From Theristus sp. LFF4_11 (taxonomy: Eukaryota; Nematoda; Chromadorea; Monhysterida; Xyalidae): a stretch of DNA of 64,000 nt. The first letter of the stretch is position 1, and the number at the start of each line of letters is the position of its first letter. The notes beneath the pieces were generated by a model. The model ran no database searches. It had not been told where the DNA came from and worked only from the letters and a program-made list of their open reading frames with translations. Both the position numbers and the translations under genes were made by a program. The DNA lies in assembly GCA_030248135.1 (NCBI GenBank), contig JASANC010002619.1, positions 1-64,000 of the forward strand, given 5' to 3'. Positions 58,464 to 64,000 of this stretch are shown here, in pieces.

Positions 58464-60357
58464 ATGGGAGCTGGATCATCTGGAATTGAAAAAGTATCAC
58501 CGTTTCTGGTGGACGTGCAGGTAGAGTTCCGAAGAGATTCAAAAGGCTTCCAAGCAAAAAAACAATAAAAGACTCCGTTCAGAACGACCACAACAGCAGT
58601 GTGAATTGTATGGCGATCAATTCGGAGGGCACGATTCTGGCGACCGGCAGCGACGACTGCAGTGTGCGCCTGTGGCACATCGGGCCGACAACGGGCGCCA
58701 ACGCGCTCTCGTTCCTGGCCGGTCACGAGCGATACATCAGTTGCCTCGCGATGTATGAGAACTACGTGATCAGCGGCAGTGCAGACAGCACCATCAAAAA
58801 GTGGAACCTCAGTACCGGTGAGTTACGCGTATTGAAGATGGCATCACAAGAAAACATGTTCGATAGAACACTTCAGGACAATGCGAGTTCACGTACGAGG
58901 GACACACGGGCATGGTGAACCGCATTCTGTGCACGGGTGATTTGATTTTCAGCAGCGGCTACGACTGCACGGCCAGATGTTGGTGAGCGCATTTGGAGAA
59001 ATTTGGAGTGTACGAGATATGTTGTAATACTGAAGGCTTTCTCAAAGGCTCATGGACGTCGGACCGACAGAGTTGCGCAATCCGAGCGAGGCGTGCTTGC
59101 GATTATTCAGAGGACACATTCGAGCTGTCTATCCCATCGCGTTCGTGCCGACTGAAAACGAGGACATGCTCGGAATAGCAGAAGAAGTGGAAGTAAGTAA
59201 GCTATGAGAACAAAACGCACTCGTTGTTCTGTCACCTGTGACACCGACGAAAACCATTCGTTTCAGATTTCTGAAGATCTTTTGATTACGGGAAGCACTG
59301 ACTCGACGGCAAAAGTGTGGTCATTGGAAACCGGCCATTGCCTACAGGTTAGACCCTTTGGATTTAGAAATCAGAAACTCCAAAAAATGTCATTCACAAC
59401 AGAGCTTATCGGTCACATTCGCAATTGCAGACGATGAAAGGCCACGTTGGTCCAGTGCAATGCCTTGCACTGACCGAAAACGGTCGAACGTTGTTCACTG
59501 GTGGAGCAGACGAAACCGTGCGCATGTGGAAAGTGTGCACCGGTGAACTGCTGAAAGTTATGGTCGGACACAAAGATGGAGTGACCAACATGCTCGTACG
59601 TTCACAACATGCCGAAAAGGGCTGCATGATCAGAGAACTCTTCATTGCTGTTTAGGTATTCCAAAAATACTTGTACAGCGGCAGCGCTGACCGCACAGCA
59701 CGCTCTTGGGTGGCCGAGTTCGGCGACTACGCACGCACATTCAAGGGACACAAGCACAGCGTCACATGCATGCACTACTATGACGGAGTCTGTAAGTGGA
59801 TGATAAACTGTGAACGCACATCCTGCAATACACAACTGCAATATCAGCTAATTCGACGAAGTACTCTACACGCCTAAAGAATTTCGAATTGACCAAAATA
59901 CAAAAAAACTGGTTCCTGTGTTGTTTAGTGTACACTGGTTGCGGCGATGGGCACGTGCGTGGCTTCGAGGCTAAAACTGGAATCCTTCTGCGAATCTTCA
60001 AAGGACACACGTCTACCGTAAATTGCATCAAGGTGCGGTGTGCTCATTGGCGAATAAAACCAACATCAACTAAAAAACTTGAATAATTCAAATCTCCAGT
60101 GCATCAACGGGCGCATGTACAGCGGTTCGTACGACGGTGGTTTGCGGGTGTGGACTCTGGAAGAGATCAAAGAATCGGACGACCCCAATCGATTCCCGCG
60201 AATGGACCATGCTCACCACAATGATCTTGTGCACCCGGAGGAGCAGATGCATGCACACAATGAAAACGCATTCGGTGGTGCCAACGACTTCGACGACAAT
60301 AAAAGTGGCATCTTTGGTGGACAGCCTGATTCAGCGCGAACCACCGGCTTGGAGTGA
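58464..60357 (+). CDS. WDR86: WD40-repeat protein, WDR86-like
   Basis: Nine exons join in phase to 428 residues: 58464-58520, 58583-58817, 58877-58982, 59048-59192, 59267-59347, 59431-59595, 59656-59791, 59929-60032 and 60100-60357. Eight WD-type repeats are visible by their ends: SDDCSVRLW, SADSTIKKW, GYDCTARCW, STDSTAKVW, GADETVRMW, SADRTARSW, GDGHVRGF and SYDGGLRVW. They should form a beta-propeller scaffold. The sequence order and motifs follow vertebrate WDR86, whose function is poorly known. The N terminus MGAGSSGIE suits N-myristoylation. The C-terminal tail is rich in His, Asp and Asn. The acceptor of exon 4 (CTCAAAG) is weaker than the rest. Confidence 0.9.
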
Positions 60358-62471
60358 TGTACTGCTGTTGTTTTCAACTTATCTTACCGATTTCAATGTC
60401 GATCGCAACTACCGTTTGTTTCCCTGAGATCAAAGCAACATTGAAGCTATCTGAAAAAAAGATGAAACTACCGAGTGAGCGTTGCATTTCTCGCAATGAC
60501 ATTTCTGACGGTGGTGTGCGACGATGTGCAAGCAAGTTCACACGCTGTGATAGCATTTTACAAAGACATGATTCAGATGTAAGTGTTTTGGATGATTGTT
60601 GCTGCAACTGATTTTTATGATCACCAATGTATTGTGAGATACAGTCACCTGTGTGTGATGTGCCGCCCTTGCAGTGATGGCATTTTAGTGTGTGTTTACA
60701 TTTATGTGCATAAACGACTGCTGAGTGATCCTGCGTTAGTAATAGAGTTGAAGTGTAACCAGTCCCCTGTGGTTCCCAATAAGTACTGGGAGACCGGGCA
60801 CACTTCATCAATTATATAGTTTTAAAACGTCCACGCAAAAAAACAAATTTTTTTTCAAAAACATTATCAAAAAAACACAACATTTTGTCAACTCGAAACA
60901 AAACTAAGTTAATTTTTTTAGCAATTTCACGTCCTTTTATCCGCAGTTCATACAACAATTGTGTCTGCAACTCACTGAAAAACTATGGCTTGAGTTCTAA
61001 TGTCAGGTGCTTCGCAACCCTTCCTGATCGATCAGCAGACAGATCACAGTATACAGTCAGTATATTTTATATTTGCTGGAAGTGCTTGAATTTGCTTTAT
61101 CGCTTGAAAAGAAGCGTTTCACACATGACAACGACTGTAACGAGAAAAACTTACCACATTAGAAACACTTACCATTTTTGTTGTTTAAAAATCCACGCAC
61201 GCTTTATAGCGTCACGGCAAATGTGTTACATACCGTAACCAGTGTCCCCGGAGACATGACATCCGACTACAAAAACTACCTTTCTACGGAAATACCCAAT
61301 TGGCAATTTACGTCATCAACACGAACTTCATTCATCTTACTTAGTATTTCGCATGGGAGTCAGATTAAACTGCGAACGCAGCTATAAAATGAAGCAGAAG
61401 CTCAGCCGCACTGATCATAAAAAACAAATCTCACATTTTACCACTTGATACAATTTTGTTTTACAAAGTTAGCAGCGAGCAAACTAACGCGACGCACGAA
61501 CGTGCTACCACCAAAAAAACAGAACTCCGTCACGTCAACACTTGTTTGTACCATCGGCTGTCTGAAACTGAAACAGCACTGAAATAATGTCGGCTCACTC
61601 TTTCTCCATTCAGTCGGCTTCACTTTAAACTTGGTCGCAATAGCACACGCACACAAAGACAGACTCAATTATCCACAGGGACCCCAAAACACACACACGC
61701 ACACACACACCAACAGAAACAAAAACGCCTCCAGTAATATTAGTTGCCTTGACTCTGCGAAATTGAAATTGCGTCCACTCACCGGACATAACTCGCGCGT
61801 ACGAGCGCCTATAAAAGTCAAACGAAGCACACCTGATCGCAAACGGATTTGAGCGCGAGTGCACGTTTGAAGACGCTCGCCGGAGAGCGCACCGGCGGCA
61901 GCATGCGTCTGTGTTTCGCTGGCCGGCTCGCATGGGCCCGCGCGAGCTGCACTAACGAGATAACGGCGTGCGCTGTGTGCTCAGTAGCATTCGTCGCAAA
62001 TCATATAATTTCCAAAACTGTCCGTGTGGGACGTGCGCTCCATAGATTCTGGAACTGTCCGCATGGCGCATCGGCTGCATAAAACACAATCAGGCTAAAC
62101 AGAAACAAAACGACGCCAACGTCATTGTCACGGCGGCACGACCTAGCGTGGGTGTCGCGATAGCGGCCCACCACAGAGCAGTTTTCATATGCAGCTTTCT
62201 TTGAACACCGAAATCCCAGCAAATTCACACAAGCACATGCGTGCTTGCGTCACGGCAAAACTGGATTTGCAGTTTGGCGCCCGTCGTGTTGCATTTCCTT
62301 GAGTTTCTTTGTTGTACTTCGTTTTTTGGCAACACTTGTTTTGTGAACCGGGCAAAATTTCAGCAGGCGCTGTGTGAGCCCCATTGTGCATTTAACAAAG
62401 TCGAAAACTGCTAATCCGTATGCAAAAGGTCATTTCAGCAACACTGGGTCCTTCTGATCGACAACACCAGC
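60358..62471. other. Intergenic region, no supported gene
   Basis: This 2.1 kb lies between the WD40 and neuropeptide genes. A (CA)n-like run (ACACACACGCACACACACAC) is at 61690-61710. Frames are short and unsupported. Confidence 0.45.
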
Positions 62472-63050
62472 ATGCGCATAATAACTCAAAACAATGGGGC
62501 ATTGTCCGTGGCTCTGTGCTTGCTGCTGTGCATCAGCTTTTGTGTCTGCAAAGAACAAGCACAAGAGGACGCGAAACGAGCGCCGATGACAGGCAAGCAC
62601 AAACGGTTCATGAGCACATTTCACCCATTGTACGGGCGATTGCCAGAGCTGCCACCGCGAGTGTTGGAAACCGTGAAGCGTGCGCTGAATGACGATCACG
62701 AAATACTGCGCGACGTCCGAGACTACGAACCTGTACGTGTATACACTCCGTTCAGCGTGCATGGATAAGATTTTGTAAGTTTTGTCAATACAACACGTGC
62801 CTCTCAAAGACAACTGTTTTAGAGTCTCCCATTCGGCAAGCGTGCTGCGCTGCTGAAAAAGTCAAATTATTCCTCCGACAAGCGTCCAAAGCCGGAATAT
62901 GAATCGTTTCTGGCATTCGGCGGCAAGAAGCGAGCGCCATCGGACGACTACATGCCAATGAGCTTTGGGAAAAAGCGGTCGCCGGATTACCAAAACATGC
63001 CGTTCGGTAAACGCGCAGACGACTATCAAAACGGCATGATGTTCGGCTGA
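62472..63050 (+). CDS. Neuropeptide precursor with MSF/MPF-amide-like peptides (NLP-13-like)
   Basis: Two exons (62472-62732, 62823-63050) join in phase to 162 residues. A signal peptide (LSVALCLLLCISFCVC) is followed by a spacer with several KR sites, then a series of short peptides ending in Gly plus dibasic residues. These include DYEPSLPFG-KR, ESFLAFGG-KKR, APSDDYMPMSFG-KKR, SPDYQNMPFG-KR and a terminal ADDYQNGMMFG. Cleavage at KR or KKR and amidation from Gly would yield peptides ending in M-x-F-amide. The DY...M-x-FG pattern resembles nematode NLP-13 and NLP-7 peptides. The last peptide ends directly at the stop, so it needs no cleavage after its Gly. All repeat peptides are in exon 2. 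Confidence 0.88.
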
Positions 63051-63609
63051 ACGCAGCACGCCACTGCAAACAGCTGCACGATCATGCAGAATGCAGCGAA
63101 GGCGCACATCGCTCTAGAGTGTCTTTTTACATTGTTGGTGTTTTATGAAAAATATCTGTACCAGTTTCCATCAGTTTGAATGCAAAAATTGCATGATTGG
63201 ACAACTTGGATAACTAGCCTCAATGAATCATTTTGTCAGAACAACGGAGTACTTACGATCGAAAAATATTGCAGGAGAACAACAGTTCTGTTGACGATAA
63301 ACAACGATTGTTGTTGATCTGCATTGTCTAGTATCTCAGCCACCGCCATATATTTACATTTTGATATTTACATTCACCACCTTAGCACGTCTGAAATCAA
63401 CACAAGCCACAAAAACCAACATGGCACAACACCAAATGCGACAAAAGAAAAAAGAAACCAAAAACTCATCCTGAAGAACATCATAAAAATATGCCATGAC
63501 CAACATAAAAGCCGAAGAACAATAAACTTAGTTAAGGCAGACAGGAGACGAATTGTGCAAGTGATGCCAAAAAATAAACATGGAGGAATGTTTTTTGTTT
63601 AATTTCGAC
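63051..63609. other. Intergenic region
   Basis: I see no exon here. The frame at 63324-63602 is Lys-rich and AT-driven. The 3' untranslated regions of the convergent neighbours meet in this stretch. Confidence 0.4.
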
Positions 63610-64000
63610 TTAATTTTTTTCACCCAAGTCTATTACGACGCTCAAACCAACATCATCAGCGTCTAAGGCGGAACGGAACAATTGAGCATGTTGCCAGTAA
63701 ACGTCTCCAGAGCCACCAGATAATGTTGCGGTCAACTTAACGCCGGTCGCCAGCATTAACTCTGTCTCGCTCATCTCCAGTACACCATCGCCATCTCCAA
63801 AAGACATTTATCTTCAATGTGTTCGTCAAAGCACAAGCAAATGTTTGTGTTCCAATTTGTAAACTACATGTGAATAAACGCTAGCCCACAGGCCTACCAA
63901 TCTCTTTCACAACCGATTTAGCTGCATCGGCAGCCCCCACTGTAGCGAGTCTCCAGCGAACGTTGCCACTCTCATAAACAGTTGAATGTGCGGTCACTTT
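63610..64000 (-). CDS. 3' end of an unidentified gene, continuing beyond the window
   Basis: A coding frame enters at 64000 and runs to 63898 (VTAHSTVYESGNVRWRLATV), where it meets a G/GTAGGC donor. It joins in phase to 63610-63794 after TTTTGGAG, giving KEIDGDGVLEMSETELM and ending LSVVIDLGEKN, stop. The join creates DGDGVLEMSE, which resembles the start of an EF-hand loop but lacks the full 12-residue pattern. The AG acceptor has a modest pyrimidine tract. An alternative is that the last exon starts with its own ATG at 63807. Product unknown. Confidence 0.55.

Overview
This window is eukaryotic DNA, almost certainly from a nematode. All real genes are split by many short to medium introns. 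The gene set fits a roundworm: a glutamate-gated chloride channel, a NAS-type astacin with EGF, CUB and thrombospondin modules, and an NLP-type neuropeptide precursor with FG-KR amidation sites. I rebuilt exons by hand from reading frames, splice dinucleotides and phase matching. The species cannot be told from the sequence alone.

Layout. 1-4765 is a nest of transposable elements: a 1.7 kb foldback, a small LTR element with identical terminal repeats, and a hAT-like MITE. 5152-8143 (+) is a class A DnaJ co-chaperone ending in a CaaX box. 9399-13088 (+) is the proline dipeptidase PEPD. A Tc1/mariner-type MITE (13590-14212) separates it from a convergent gene (14299-16571, -) for a cysteine-rich single-pass membrane protein. 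21084-29410 (-) is a glutamate-gated chloride channel whose introns hold many nested MITEs. A small two-exon candidate gene lies at 30477-30852 (+). 32896-35640 is a 2.7 kb inverted repeat with TTAA flanks.

40638-47039 (-) is a lysosomal-type beta-galactosidase (GH35). One of its introns houses a complete plus-strand gene for a small NTF2/SnoaL-like protein (42275-42875). The beta-galactosidase lacks about 75-85 expected residues, and the gap coincides with a roughly 500-base poly-G block that looks like a sequencing or assembly artefact. Divergent from it is the astacin gene (47975-51663, +).

Next come three tandem paralogous genes (52328-57715, +) for secreted proteins of a family I do not recognise. 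Each has a signal peptide, a basic KRQ processing site and shared blocks such as GYLNIPxPGWGxWD, PLxCxPPxCNPF and LDFPIPAGxNGLG. They are followed by a WDR86-like eight-repeat WD40 protein (58464-60357), a neuropeptide precursor (62472-63050) and the 3' end of an unidentified minus-strand gene (63610-64000).

The genes do not form one pathway. The points of most interest are the tandem secreted family beside a secreted metalloprotease, the nested gene, and unusually legible transposon insertions. Two of those have intact empty-site copies inside the window, and one lies directly at a splice donor.
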